A DNA stretch of 64,000 bases. It comes from Comamonas testosteroni. Lineage in GTDB: Bacteria > Pseudomonadota > Gammaproteobacteria > Burkholderiales > Burkholderiaceae_C. Positions 10,088 through 18,520 of the stretch are shown piece after piece (the stretch's first letter is position 1; each line of letters starts with the position of its first letter). The notes beneath the pieces are model-generated. The model was not told the DNA's origin and did no database searches. It worked only from the letters and a program-made list of their open reading frames with translations. The stretch lies in assembly GCF_003569915.1 (NCBI RefSeq), contig NZ_KZ984440.1, positions 186,001 through 250,000 on the forward strand, in the 5' to 3' direction. Both the position numbers and the translations under genes were made by a program.

Positions 10088-10140
10088 TCAAACAGGCTTC
10101 ATGGCTATATAAGTATTAGGCTGGTTGCTCACAATTTTGA
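10088..10140 (-). repeat. Dispersed AT-rich repeat copy after tatD-family gene
   Basis: The minus strand reads CAAAATTGTGAGCAACCAGC then CTAATACTTATATAGCC, a diverged match to the family core. It begins right after the TAG stop at 10085-10087. Confidence 0.5.
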
Positions 10141-10187
10141 ATGACGCAGTGCGACGCATGTGCAAGCGCGCTGGGCGACAATCGGGC

Positions 10188-10715
10188 ATGACTGAATCTG
10201 CTATTACCGATGCAAGCTGCCGCTGGCAAGGTCTGCCCGCCGTGGCCGACCAACGCACGCGGGCACTGGTGCTGGGCAGTTTTCCGGGTGCGAAGTCGCT
10301 GCAGCTGCAACAGTACTACGCCCATCCACAAAACAAGTTCTGGCCGCTGCTGCAGGCGCTGTGGCCGCAGCATTCGCAGCCGCCGCGCGAGGATTACGCG
10401 GGCCGCTGTGAATGGCTGCTGCAGCGCGGGCTGGGCCTGTGGGATGTGTACGCCAGCTGTGAGCGCGAAGGCAGTCTGGACAGTGCCATTCGTGCGGCTG
10501 AGGTCAATGACTTTGCTAGCCTGCGCCAGCGCTGCCCTCAACTGCGGCTGGCGCTGCACAACGGCGGCGAAAGCTACAAGCATGCGCGGCAGACCGAGGC
10601 TCTGGGTCTGGTGGCAGTCAAGCTGCCATCGACCAGCCCGGCCAATGCCAGCTGGACTTTCGAGAAAAAACTGCAGGCATGGCGCGAGGCATTGAGCGCC
10701 CACGGCCTGCTTTGA
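10188..10715 (+). CDS. DNA-deoxyinosine (hypoxanthine) glycosylase
   Basis: Uracil-DNA-glycosylase-superfamily protein of the deoxyinosine glycosylase group, which removes hypoxanthine made by adenine deamination. Diagnostic segments are LGSFPGAKSL (about residues 29-38), QYYAHPQNKFWPLLQALW, GLGLWDVYASCEREGSLD and, near the end, LPSTSPANASW. It is 175 aa from the ATG at 10188; an earlier ATG at 10125 would add a 21-residue arginine-rich extension not usual for the family. Confidence 0.88.
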   Translation: MTESAITDASCRWQGLPAVADQRTRALVLGSFPGAKSLQLQQYYAHPQNKFWPLLQALWPQHSQPPREDYAGRCEWLLQRGLGLWDVYASCEREGSLDSAIRAAEVNDFASLRQRCPQLRLALHNGGESYKHARQTEALGLVAVKLPSTSPANASWTFEKKLQAWREALSAHGLL

Positions 10716-10730
10716 ATATTGGTGAGAAAC

Positions 10731-11576
10731 GTGATTCGTAAAACCCGTGGCGGTGCCAAGCCCGCGCAAGACAAGAAGGCCGAAATGCTGCCTGAGCTGC
10801 CCGAAGTCAGCGTCTCCGACGATGGCGATATCCGTTATCTGCATCTGGGTACGCCCTGGGTGCAGGGCTCCATGCGCATCCGCGACCCTTTCGATATCGA
10901 TCTCGAATATGTGCAGCGCATGATGGGCTGGCTGCTGTTTGCCGAAGGTGCGGAAGTCCCTAAAAAACACGCCATGCAGCTCGGTCTGGGCGCAGCGGCC
11001 ATCACCAAGTTCTGCCACAAAAAGCTGCGCATGAAGACCACGGCCATCGAGCTGAACCCGCAGGTGCTGGCCGTGTGCCGCAGCTGGTTCAAGCTGCCGC
11101 CCGACAGCAGCACGCTCAAGGTGGTGCTGGCCGATGCCGCGCAGGAAATCAAAAAGCCCGAATGGCAGGGCACGGTCGATGCGCTGGCCGTGGACTTGTA
11201 TGACCACGAAGCCGCCGCGCCCGTGCTCGACAGTGCCGAGTTCTATGCCGACTGCCGCAATCTGCTGACCGAGGACGGCATCATGACCGTCAATCTGTTT
11301 GGCCGCTCATCGAGCTTTGACAAAAGCCTGGATCAGATGGCTCAGGCCTTTGGTGAGGATGCGCTCTGGGCTTTTCGCCCCACGCGCGAGGGCAATACCG
11401 TGGTGCTGGCGCAGCGCACACCGCGCGTGCTGCAGGGCGCCGAGCTGGACGCCGCTTGCGATCAGGTACAGGCCCGCTGGGACCTGCCCACAGCGCGCTG
11501 GGCCAAGGTGTTTGTGCCCGCGCGCGATGCCGAGGCCGGGCGCAAGCCGCTCAAGCCCAAGGTGGTCAAGGCCTGA
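10731..11576 (+). CDS. Spermidine synthase-like protein (SAM-binding fold)
   Basis: Rossmann-fold protein related to spermidine synthase: MQLGLGAAAITKFCH matches the nucleotide-binding GxGxG region, TAIELNPQVLAVC supplies the acidic residue, and DALAVDLYDHEAAAP matches motif 2. These stand-alone proteins are usually annotated as spermidine synthase or methyltransferase without proof of substrate. The start is GTG at 10731 with a purine-rich ribosome site at 10721-10726; TTG at 10719 and GTG at 10722 are alternatives. It lies 15 bases after the glycosylase gene and may be co-transcribed. Confidence 0.8.
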   Translation: MIRKTRGGAKPAQDKKAEMLPELPEVSVSDDGDIRYLHLGTPWVQGSMRIRDPFDIDLEYVQRMMGWLLFAEGAEVPKKHAMQLGLGAAAITKFCHKKLRMKTTAIELNPQVLAVCRSWFKLPPDSSTLKVVLADAAQEIKKPEWQGTVDALAVDLYDHEAAAPVLDSAEFYADCRNLLTEDGIMTVNLFGRSSSFDKSLDQMAQAFGEDALWAFRPTREGNTVVLAQRTPRVLQGAELDAACDQVQARWDLPTARWAKVFVPARDAEAGRKPLKPKVVKA

Positions 11577-11641
11577 AATACGCGGTGTAAAGTTCTGCTG
11601 AAAACGCTTTAATGCGGGCCGTGTTTGCCGATCATGCAGAA

Positions 11642-12004
11642 ATGACCATCAGCGCCATCTCTTCCAGCTCGTCGAACTCCGGCTCCAGCACCGCCAGTGT
11701 GGCTGCACGCATCCAGCAACTGCAAAAGCAGATCAAGGATGCGAACAAGCAACTCAAGGAAGTGGCCGCTGGCGAGGGCGACGCCGAAACCAAGCAAAAA
11801 CAGGTGGAGTTGCTGCAGGCCAAGATTCAGATGCTGCAGTCGCAGATCGAGGCCTTGCAGCGCCAGCAGACCCTGGAGGCGCAGGAGGCCGCGCAGCGCA
11901 AGGCTGAGCAGCAACCTCAGGCGCAGGCCGTGCAGGCTTCGGGCCAGAGCAAGGCCGCCGGAAGTCTTGGCGGCCCTGGCAGCTTGCTGGATGAATACGC
12001 CTGA
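11642..12004 (+). CDS. FlxA-like coiled-coil protein
   Basis: Small 120-residue protein with a Ser-rich N-terminus, a long heptad-rich coiled coil (about residues 20-85: RIQQLQKQIKDANKQLKEV and later repeats of LQxxI) and a Gln/Ala-rich tail. The pattern matches the FlxA-like family, whose function is unknown although E. coli flxA is under flagellar control. I chose the ATG at 11642; an in-frame ATG at 11612 would add ten residues. No signal peptide is visible. Confidence 0.75.
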   Translation: MTISAISSSSSNSGSSTASVAARIQQLQKQIKDANKQLKEVAAGEGDAETKQKQVELLQAKIQMLQSQIEALQRQQTLEAQEAAQRKAEQQPQAQAVQASGQSKAAGSLGGPGSLLDEYA

Positions 12005-12119
12005 GCTGCATCAGATAAACCGGTGAAGCAGGCCTGATTCGGGTTTGCTTTACACGGCTGCAACCGTGGCGGCTGGCTGAACGGTTTACATTCAAGGCAG
12101 TTTTATCGCCACTGCCGAC

Positions 12120-13922
12120 ATGTCTCAGACCGACACCCCATTTCCTCAGCCCATCAAGCCTGTTGCCTACCAAGGCCCGCTGGACTGGCGCACGCTGGTG
12201 CAATGGCTGCAGCTCGATGGCGTGATCACGGCGCAGGAGGCCGAACGCACGGTGGCCCGCTGCTCGGCTGCCGAGAGCGCGCAGGCTCCGCTGGTACGCC
12301 TGGCCAATGTGGGCGTGGTCAGTGCCCAGACGCAGCGCCCGCTCGATATCGAGACCCTGACCCAGTATCTGGCCCAGCGCAGCGGCCTGGCCTATCTGCG
12401 CATCGATCCACTGCGGGTGGATGTGGGCCGGGTCGGTGACATCATGAGCGCCAGCTACGCCGAGCGCCACAAGGTCTTGCCCGTGCAGGTCACGGCCAAG
12501 GAGGTGGTGATTGCCACGGCCGAGCCCTTCATCACCGACTGGGTGACGGAAGTGGAGCGCCAGGCCCGCCGCAGCGTGCGCTGCGTGGTGGCCAACCCTC
12601 TCGATATCAAGCGCTTCACAGCAGAGTTCTTTGCCTTGGCCAAATCCGTGCGCGCGGCCGAAAAAGCCGGTGGCGCGGCCAGTGCCGCCAGTTTTGAGCA
12701 ACTGGTGGAGCTGGGCAAAAGCAATAAGCAACTGGACGCCAACGACCAAGGCGTGGTCAAGGTGGTGGACTGGCTGTGGCAGTACGCGTTTGATCAGCGT
12801 GCCAGTGATATTCACCTGGAGCCCCGGCGCGAGCAGGGCGTGATCCGCTTTCGCATCGACGGTGTGCTGCACCCCGTCTACCAGATGCCCATGGGTGTGC
12901 TCAATGCCATGGTGGCCCGTGTCAAGCTGCTGGGCCGCATGGATGTGGTGGAAAAGCGCAGGCCGCTCGACGGCCGCATCAAGACCCGCAACCCGCGCGG
13001 TGAAGAAGTGGAAATGCGTCTGTCCACCTTGCCCACGGCCTTTGGCGAGAAGATGGTGATGCGTATTTTTGACCCCGAGAACACGGTCAAGAACCTGGAT
13101 GCGCTGGGCTTTAGCGCCCATGATGCGCAGCGCTGGGAAGAGCTGGTCAAGCGCCCGCACGGCATCATCTTGGTGACTGGCCCCACGGGCTCGGGCAAGA
13201 CGACCACGCTGTACTCGACCTTGAAGCGCGTGGCGACTGAGGAAGTCAACGTCAGCACGGTGGAAGACCCCATCGAAATGATCGAGCCCAGCTTCAACCA
13301 GACCCAGGTGCAGCCGCAGCTCGACTTCAACTTCACCGAAGGTCTGCGCGCGTTGATGCGACAGGACCCTGACATCATCATGGTGGGCGAAATCCGCGAC
13401 CTGGCCACGGCCGAGATGGCGGTGCAGGCCGCGCTGACGGGGCATCTGGTGTTCTCCACCCTCCACACCAACGATGCCCCCAGCGCCGTCAGCCGCCTGA
13501 TGGAGCTGGGTGTGCCCTCCTATCTGATCAATGCCACCTTGCTGGGCGTACTGGCCCAACGCCTGGTACGCACGCTGTGCGCCAGCTGCAAGGTGCGCGA
13601 TGAGACTGCCACTCCCGATGAGCTGGCCGAAACCGTCAAACCTTGGAAGCTCACGGGCAGCTACCAGCCGTACAAGCCCGTGGGCTGTGAGGATTGCCGC
13701 ATGACCGGCTATCGCGGACGCATGGGTCTGTATGAGCTGCTGATGGTCAGTGAAGCTCTCAAGAAGCAGATTCACGATGCACCTTCGATGGATGTCCTGC
13801 GCCGACAGGCGGTGCAGGATGGCATGCGTCCATTGCGTCTGGCCGGTGCCCTGCGCATCGCAGAAGGGCTGACGACGCTTCCCGAAGTCCTGGCCTGCAC
13901 GCCGCTGATGAGCGAGATCTGA
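12120..13922 (+). CDS. GspE/PilB-family secretion or pilus assembly ATPase
   Basis: Cytoplasmic motor ATPase of type II secretion or type IV pilus machines. An N-terminal T2SSE_N-like region (about residues 50-160) precedes the ATPase. Walker A is GPTGSGKTTTLYST (about 353-366), the Asp box is VEDPIEMI, Walker B is IIMVGEIRD (about 420-428), the His box is FSTLHTNDAPSA, and the tetracysteine zinc motif CASC...CEDCRMTGYRGR follows (about 482-525). It stands alone, without gspF, pilC or pilin genes nearby, so the machine it drives cannot be told from this window. Confidence 0.93.
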   Translation: MSQTDTPFPQPIKPVAYQGPLDWRTLVQWLQLDGVITAQEAERTVARCSAAESAQAPLVRLANVGVVSAQTQRPLDIETLTQYLAQRSGLAYLRIDPLRVDVGRVGDIMSASYAERHKVLPVQVTAKEVVIATAEPFITDWVTEVERQARRSVRCVVANPLDIKRFTAEFFALAKSVRAAEKAGGAASAASFEQLVELGKSNKQLDANDQGVVKVVDWLWQYAFDQRASDIHLEPRREQGVIRFRIDGVLHPVYQMPMGVLNAMVARVKLLGRMDVVEKRRPLDGRIKTRNPRGEEVEMRLSTLPTAFGEKMVMRIFDPENTVKNLDALGFSAHDAQRWEELVKRPHGIILVTGPTGSGKTTTLYSTLKRVATEEVNVSTVEDPIEMIEPSFNQTQVQPQLDFNFTEGLRALMRQDPDIIMVGEIRDLATAEMAVQAALTGHLVFSTLHTNDAPSAVSRLMELGVPSYLINATLLGVLAQRLVRTLCASCKVRDETATPDELAETVKPWKLTGSYQPYKPVGCEDCRMTGYRGRMGLYELLMVSEALKKQIHDAPSMDVLRRQAVQDGMRPLRLAGALRIAEGLTTLPEVLACTPLMSEI

Positions 13923-13947
13923 CGATCAACAAGCGAGCGCTTGCTAT

Positions 13948-13969
13948 TTTTCTGATCGATATCAGAAAA
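13948..13969. repeat. Perfect palindrome between the ATPase gene and tctB
   Basis: TTTTCTGAT-CGAT-ATCAGAAAA: nine-base arms around a four-base centre, 26 bases after the GspE-like stop and about 145 bases before tctB. It could be an operator or a weak hairpin; no T-tract follows. Confidence 0.6.
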
Positions 13970-14114
13970 GGCTGGCATTGATCAGGGTTGCATGCAGGCA
14001 GTGTGTACAAAACGTCGGCATTAGGGTATGCCCTCTGTAGGTGGAATCCACATCAAATTGGCTTTTCGATGAAACGAGAATCGCCAAGTCGTGATTTCCG
14101 TAAGGAGACGTTTT

Positions 14115-14603
14115 GTGAAAATCAAGAGCCAAAAAGACTTTTTCTCCGGTCTGATGTTCTTGGTCGTCGGTCTCGCATTTGCGATCGGCGCATCCAACTA
14201 CACCATTGGCACCGGTGCCCGTATGGGTCCAGGTTACTTTCCTCTGATCCTGGGTGTGCTCATGGCCATCCTGGGTGCAGCCATCTGCATCGGCGGCCTG
14301 ACCAAGGGCCCCGAAGGTGGTGACAAGATCGGCAAGTGGGCCTGGAAGCCTGTGTTCTTCGTGCTTGCAGCCAACTTTGCCTTTGGCATCTTGCTGGTCG
14401 GCGTGCCTCAACTGGGTATTCCTCAGTTTGGCCTGATCATTGCGATCTACGCACTGGTCTTTATCGCCAGCATGGCCGGTCAGACCTTCAACCTCAAGGA
14501 AACAGCAATTCTGGCCACGATTCTGGCCGTGGGTAGCTATTTCGCTTTCGTGTGGGCGCTGAATCTGCAGTTCCCCGTGTGGCCTAGCTTCATCGCTGGC
14601 TAA
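14115..14603 (+). CDS. tctB: Tripartite tricarboxylate transporter small permease TctB
   Basis: Small membrane subunit of a TTT-family solute transporter. It has four hydrophobic segments: the first begins FFSGLMFLVVGLAFAIGAS and contains the family sequence GTGARMGPGYFPLILG. The start is GTG at 14115, preceded by a strong AAGGAG at 14103-14108; upstream in-frame starts would add charged residues with no ribosome site. The length is 162 aa. It is 15 bases before tctA. The usual TctC/Bug binding-protein gene is absent here. Confidence 0.9.
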   Translation: MKIKSQKDFFSGLMFLVVGLAFAIGASNYTIGTGARMGPGYFPLILGVLMAILGAAICIGGLTKGPEGGDKIGKWAWKPVFFVLAANFAFGILLVGVPQLGIPQFGLIIAIYALVFIASMAGQTFNLKETAILATILAVGSYFAFVWALNLQFPVWPSFIAG

Positions 14604-14618
14604 TCAGGAGCATCGTCC

Positions 14619-16130
14619 ATGGATCTGATTCAGAACTTGTCGACGGGTTTTGGCGTGGCTTTCACGTTCCAGAACCTGATCTACTGCTTTGTGGGCTGTC
14701 TGCTCGGTACGCTGATCGGCGTGCTGCCAGGTATTGGCCCTGTGGCGACCATCGCCATGTTGCTGCCCGCAACCTACGCGCTGCCCCCCGTGGCTGCGCT
14801 GATCATGCTGGCCGGTATTTACTACGGCGCTCAGTACGGTGGCTCCACCACCGCCATTCTGGTGAACCTGCCAGGTGAGTCTTCGTCGGTGGTGACCGTG
14901 ATTGACGGCTACCAGATGGCCCGAAAAGGCCGGGCGGGTCCTGCGCTTGCGGCTGCCGGTATCGGCTCCTTCTTCGCAGGCTGCGTGGGTACCGTGATTC
15001 TGGCCGCCTTCGCTCCTCCTCTGACCGAAGTGGCTTTCAAGTTCGGCCCTGCCGAGTACTTCTCGCTGATGACCCTGGGTCTGATCGGTGCGGTGGTGCT
15101 GGCCTCCGGCTCGCTGCTCAAGGCGATCGCGATGATCGTGCTGGGTCTGCTGCTGGGCATGGTGGGTACGGACGTGAACTCCGGCGTGGCCCGTTACAGC
15201 TTTGATATTCCTGAACTGACCGACGGTATCGACTTCGTGGTGATCGCCATGGGTGTGTTCGGTTACGGTGAAATCATTGCCAACCTGTCCAAGCCCGATG
15301 ACGAACGTGAAGTGTTCGCCGCCAAGGTGACCGGCCTGATGCCTACGAAGGAAGACTTCAAGCGCATGCTGCCCGCCATGCTGCGCGGCACGGCTCTGGG
15401 TTCGGCTCTGGGTATCTTGCCCGGTGGCGGTGCCATGCTGTCGGCTTTCGCTGCCTACACCATCGAAAAGAAGACCAAGCTCAAGCCTGGTGAAGTTCCT
15501 TTCGGTCAAGGCAATATCCGTGGTGTGTGCGCTCCTGAATCGGCCAACAACGCTGGCTCTCAGACATCGTTCATTCCTCTGCTGACTCTGGGTATTCCTC
15601 CCAACGCCGTGATGGCGCTGATGGTGGGTGCCATGACGATTCACAACATTCAGCCCGGTCCTCAGGTGATGACCAGCAACCCGGAACTGTTCTGGGGTCT
15701 GATCGCCTCCATGTGGATTGGTAACCTGATGCTGATCATCTTGAACCTGCCGCTAATCGGCGTATGGATCAAGCTGCTGACCGTGCCTTACCGCTGGCTG
15801 TTCCCGTCCATCGTGTTGTTCTGTGCTATCGGCGTGTACGGTACCAACAACAACACCTGGGACGTGTGGATGGTGGGTATCTTCGGCTTCATCGGCTATG
15901 TGTTCCACAAGCTGGGTACCGAGCCTGCACCTCTGCTGCTGGGCTTCATTCTGGGCCCGATGATGGAAGAAAACCTGCGCCGTGCGCTGCTGCTGTCGCG
16001 TGGTGACTGGTCCGTGTTTGTGACACGCCCCATCTCCGCCGGTCTGCTGATTGCTGCCGTGATTCTGCTGGTCGTGGTGCTGATGCCCGCCGTGAAGAAC
16101 AAGCGCGAAGAAGCTTTCGTGGAAGACTGA
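14619..16130 (+). CDS. tctA: Tripartite tricarboxylate transporter large permease TctA
   Basis: Large membrane subunit (503 aa, about 10-12 membrane segments) that forms the transport path with TctB and a periplasmic binding protein. The family signatures GVLPGIGPVATIAMLLP (about residues 33-49), GIYYGAQYGGSTTAILVN and a duplicated GILPGGGAMLSAFAAY are clear. The substrate could be citrate, another carboxylate or an aromatic acid; the sequence does not decide. A strong terminator follows at 16161. Confidence 0.95.
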   Translation: MDLIQNLSTGFGVAFTFQNLIYCFVGCLLGTLIGVLPGIGPVATIAMLLPATYALPPVAALIMLAGIYYGAQYGGSTTAILVNLPGESSSVVTVIDGYQMARKGRAGPALAAAGIGSFFAGCVGTVILAAFAPPLTEVAFKFGPAEYFSLMTLGLIGAVVLASGSLLKAIAMIVLGLLLGMVGTDVNSGVARYSFDIPELTDGIDFVVIAMGVFGYGEIIANLSKPDDEREVFAAKVTGLMPTKEDFKRMLPAMLRGTALGSALGILPGGGAMLSAFAAYTIEKKTKLKPGEVPFGQGNIRGVCAPESANNAGSQTSFIPLLTLGIPPNAVMALMVGAMTIHNIQPGPQVMTSNPELFWGLIASMWIGNLMLIILNLPLIGVWIKLLTVPYRWLFPSIVLFCAIGVYGTNNNTWDVWMVGIFGFIGYVFHKLGTEPAPLLLGFILGPMMEENLRRALLLSRGDWSVFVTRPISAGLLIAAVILLVVVLMPAVKNKREEAFVED

Positions 16131-16160
16131 TCGTCCTCCTGATTGCTGACCAAAGCTTGA

Positions 16161-16188
16161 AAGCGGCCCGAAAGGGCCGCTTTTTTTA
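16161..16188 (+). terminator. Rho-independent terminator of tctBA
   Basis: AAGCGGCCC-GAAA-GGGCCGCTT followed by a run of T: nine-base stem with a GAAA loop. Confidence 0.92.
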
Positions 16189-16267
16189 TGTCGGGACTTT
16201 TGTCCTGCATCGGCACGGGAAAAGGCGAAGAGCTGCCTCACAATAGCTGCAGTTACTGAAAGATTGC

Positions 16268-17575
16268 ATGGCTTTGTCTCTATTGCCCGCGCAGCACCCC
16301 GAGCGGGTTCTGCTGCACAACGAAATTCACGCTCGCCCGGCCGAGATCATCGAGGCGCCGCTGGCCATCACGCATATCGTGATGCTCACCGATGCCGCCC
16401 AGCGCGAGGCCAGCCGCGAGCATGTGGCTGCGCTGCTGCGCAACCACCATCGACCGCTGCCCGATGCGGCCACCACCCATGTGCTGATTGACCTGGGTGC
16501 ATTCCGCCTGCGCTGGGAGCAGCACACCGAGTTTGTGGCCTGGACCTTCGCCACGCCCATGGCCCAGCCCTCGGTGGCCGATGTGCGCGAGCCGGAAACC
16601 GCCATCGATGCCGTGCCACAAGCCTGGCTGAAGGCCTTGCCCGGCCAGTGCCTGAGCAGCCTGCATCTGTGGGCGCTCAACGAGCAGCAGGTGGATGCGC
16701 AGCATCTGGTGCGCCATATGTTGCAGGCCGACACAGTGGTGGGCTCGCGCGTCTCGGGCGATGCAGGCTCCATCTATACCGATTTTGCGATTCATGCCGA
16801 TGGTTTCTCGCGCATGCTGCTGCTGGCGGGGGCCAATCTGTCGCCGCGCCGCCTGGGCCGTCTGGTGCAGCGCGTGCTGGAGATTGAAACCTACCGCATG
16901 GCGGCGCTGCTGGGCCTGCCCGCAGCGCGCAAGGCGGCAGCCGTGCTGGCTACGGCCGAGCGTGAGCTGGCCGAGCTGGCCAACGCCATCCGCGATGCTG
17001 ACCGTGATGCTGAGCCTGCGCTGCTGGACCGGCTGACCCGCCTGGCGGGACAGGTGGAGAGCGAATACGCGACCACCCATTCGCGCTTTTCGGCCAGTGC
17101 GGCCTATTTTGAGCTGGTGGATAAGCGCATTCAGGAAATTCAGGAGTCGCGCCTGGAAGGCATTCAGACCATCCGCGAGTTCATGGACCGCCGGCTGACT
17201 CCGGCGCGTGCCACCTGTGAATGGGCCACGCGCCGCCAGAACGCGCTGTCGCAGCGTGTCTCGCGCGTCAGCAGCCTGCTGCGCACCCGCGTCGAGATCG
17301 AGCAGCAGCAAAGCAGCCAGCAGCTGCTGGGTACCATGAACCACCGCCAGGGCATGCAGCTGAAGCTGCAGTCCACGGTGGAAGGTCTGTCCGTGGCAGC
17401 CATCACCTACTACATCACGGGCCTGATCAGCTATCTGGCCAAGGGCGCACAAAAACTGGGATGGCCCTGGTCGCCAGAATCGACGGCGGCTGTGGCCATT
17501 CCGGTGGTAGCGTTCAGCGTCTGGTGGTCGCTGCGCAGGCTGCACCACAAGCTGTTCCATGGCCGTCATGCATGA
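16268..17575 (+). CDS. DUF3422 family membrane protein
   Basis: The protein begins with the family's hallmark HPERVLLHNEIHARP followed by ITHIVMLT. A long mixed helical region (about residues 60-370) follows, and the C-terminus has two membrane segments (about 376-394 and 401-421) before a short basic tail. DUF3422 proteins are inner-membrane proteins of unknown role, common in proteobacteria. Length 435 aa is normal. It is single, after the tctA terminator, and its stop codon abuts a repeat copy. Confidence 0.9.
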   Translation: MALSLLPAQHPERVLLHNEIHARPAEIIEAPLAITHIVMLTDAAQREASREHVAALLRNHHRPLPDAATTHVLIDLGAFRLRWEQHTEFVAWTFATPMAQPSVADVREPETAIDAVPQAWLKALPGQCLSSLHLWALNEQQVDAQHLVRHMLQADTVVGSRVSGDAGSIYTDFAIHADGFSRMLLLAGANLSPRRLGRLVQRVLEIETYRMAALLGLPAARKAAAVLATAERELAELANAIRDADRDAEPALLDRLTRLAGQVESEYATTHSRFSASAAYFELVDKRIQEIQESRLEGIQTIREFMDRRLTPARATCEWATRRQNALSQRVSRVSSLLRTRVEIEQQQSSQQLLGTMNHRQGMQLKLQSTVEGLSVAAITYYITGLISYLAKGAQKLGWPWSPESTAAVAIPVVAFSVWWSLRRLHHKLFHGRHA

Positions 17576-17627
17576 AATTGCTATCAAGTCCATAAGATAT
17601 ATAGGCTTGTTGCTATAAATTTTGATA
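17575..17627 (-). repeat. Dispersed AT-rich repeat copy after DUF3422 gene
   Basis: The minus strand reads TATAGCAACAAGCCTATAT, then ATCTTATGGACTTGATAGC. It starts on the last base of the TGA stop of the DUF3422 gene. This is one of the best-preserved copies. Confidence 0.7.
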
Positions 17628-17680
17628 TTTCGGGCGTGATATCCGTGCCCGGATGAAAACCTCTGTGAAAGGACTCTGAA

Positions 17681-18478
17681 ATGGACTTTGGTATCGCCGG
17701 GCGCTGGGCACTGGTTTGCGGCGCCAGCAAGGGCTTGGGTTTTGGCTGCGCCAAGGCCCTGGCCGAAGAGGGGGTGAATCTGGTCATCAACGCCCGCAGC
17801 GCGGACTCGCTGCAGGCCGCGGTGCAGAAGCTGCAGGCCATTGCGCCGCAGATCAAGGTGATTGGCGTGGCTGCCGACATCACTACGCCTGAAGGCCGCA
17901 CGGCCGTGTTCGAGGCTGCAGGCGGCCCTGGCAAGGACTTTGACATCGTGGTGACCAACGCGGGCGGCCCGCCTCCCGGCGACTTCCGCACCTGGGACCG
18001 TGAAGTCTGGATCAAGGCCGTGGACGCCAATATGCTCACCCCCATCGAGCTGATCAAGGCCACGGTGGACGGCATGGCCGAGCGCGGCTTTGGCCGCATC
18101 GTCAACATCACCTCCAGCGCGGTGAAGGCGCCTATCGACATCCTGGGCTTGTCCAACGGCGCACGCAGTGGCCTGACGGGCTTTGTGGCTGGTCTGGCGC
18201 GATCCGGCATTGCTGCCAAGGGTGTGACCATCAACAGCATCCTGCCAGGCAAGTTCGATACCGACCGTCTGGTGGCCACACATCAGGCGGCAGCCAACAA
18301 GACGGGCCAGGCACTCGATGATGTGCGTCAGGCTCAGGCCGCGCAGATTCCTGCCAAGCGCTTTGGTACGGCTGAAGAGTTCGGTGCCATCTGCGCCTTC
18401 CTGTGCAGCCGTCAGGCGGGCTATATGACGGGCCAGAACATCCTGCCCGACGGCGGTCTGTACCCTGGCACCTACTGA
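17681..18478 (+). CDS. SDR-family oxidoreductase-like protein with altered catalytic residues
   Basis: Short-chain dehydrogenase/reductase fold, 265 aa. The cofactor glycines are intact in GASKGLGFG (residues 14-22) and the structural TNAGG (92-96) is present. In the catalytic region the serine is kept (TSS, 144-146), but the Tyr-x-x-x-Lys pair is replaced: SNGAR at 158-162 puts Ser158 and Arg162 where Tyr and Lys are expected. This fits the BKR-like SDR subgroup described as lacking the standard tetrad. It is often annotated as 3-oxoacyl-ACP reductase, which I would not accept. The ribosome site AAAGGA precedes the ATG. Confidence 0.85.
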   Translation: MDFGIAGRWALVCGASKGLGFGCAKALAEEGVNLVINARSADSLQAAVQKLQAIAPQIKVIGVAADITTPEGRTAVFEAAGGPGKDFDIVVTNAGGPPPGDFRTWDREVWIKAVDANMLTPIELIKATVDGMAERGFGRIVNITSSAVKAPIDILGLSNGARSGLTGFVAGLARSGIAAKGVTINSILPGKFDTDRLVATHQAAANKTGQALDDVRQAQAAQIPAKRFGTAEEFGAICAFLCSRQAGYMTGQNILPDGGLYPGTY

Positions 18479-18491
18479 TTCAGCTCAGTGA

Positions 18492-18520
18492 AAACAAAGC
18501 CTCGCATTGCGAGGCTTTGT
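18492..18520. terminator. Bidirectional terminator between SDR and EamA genes
   Basis: AAACAAAGCCTCGCA and TGCGAGGCTTTGTTT form a long near-perfect stem with A and T runs on both sides, ending at the stop codon of the convergent EamA gene. Confidence 0.88.
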
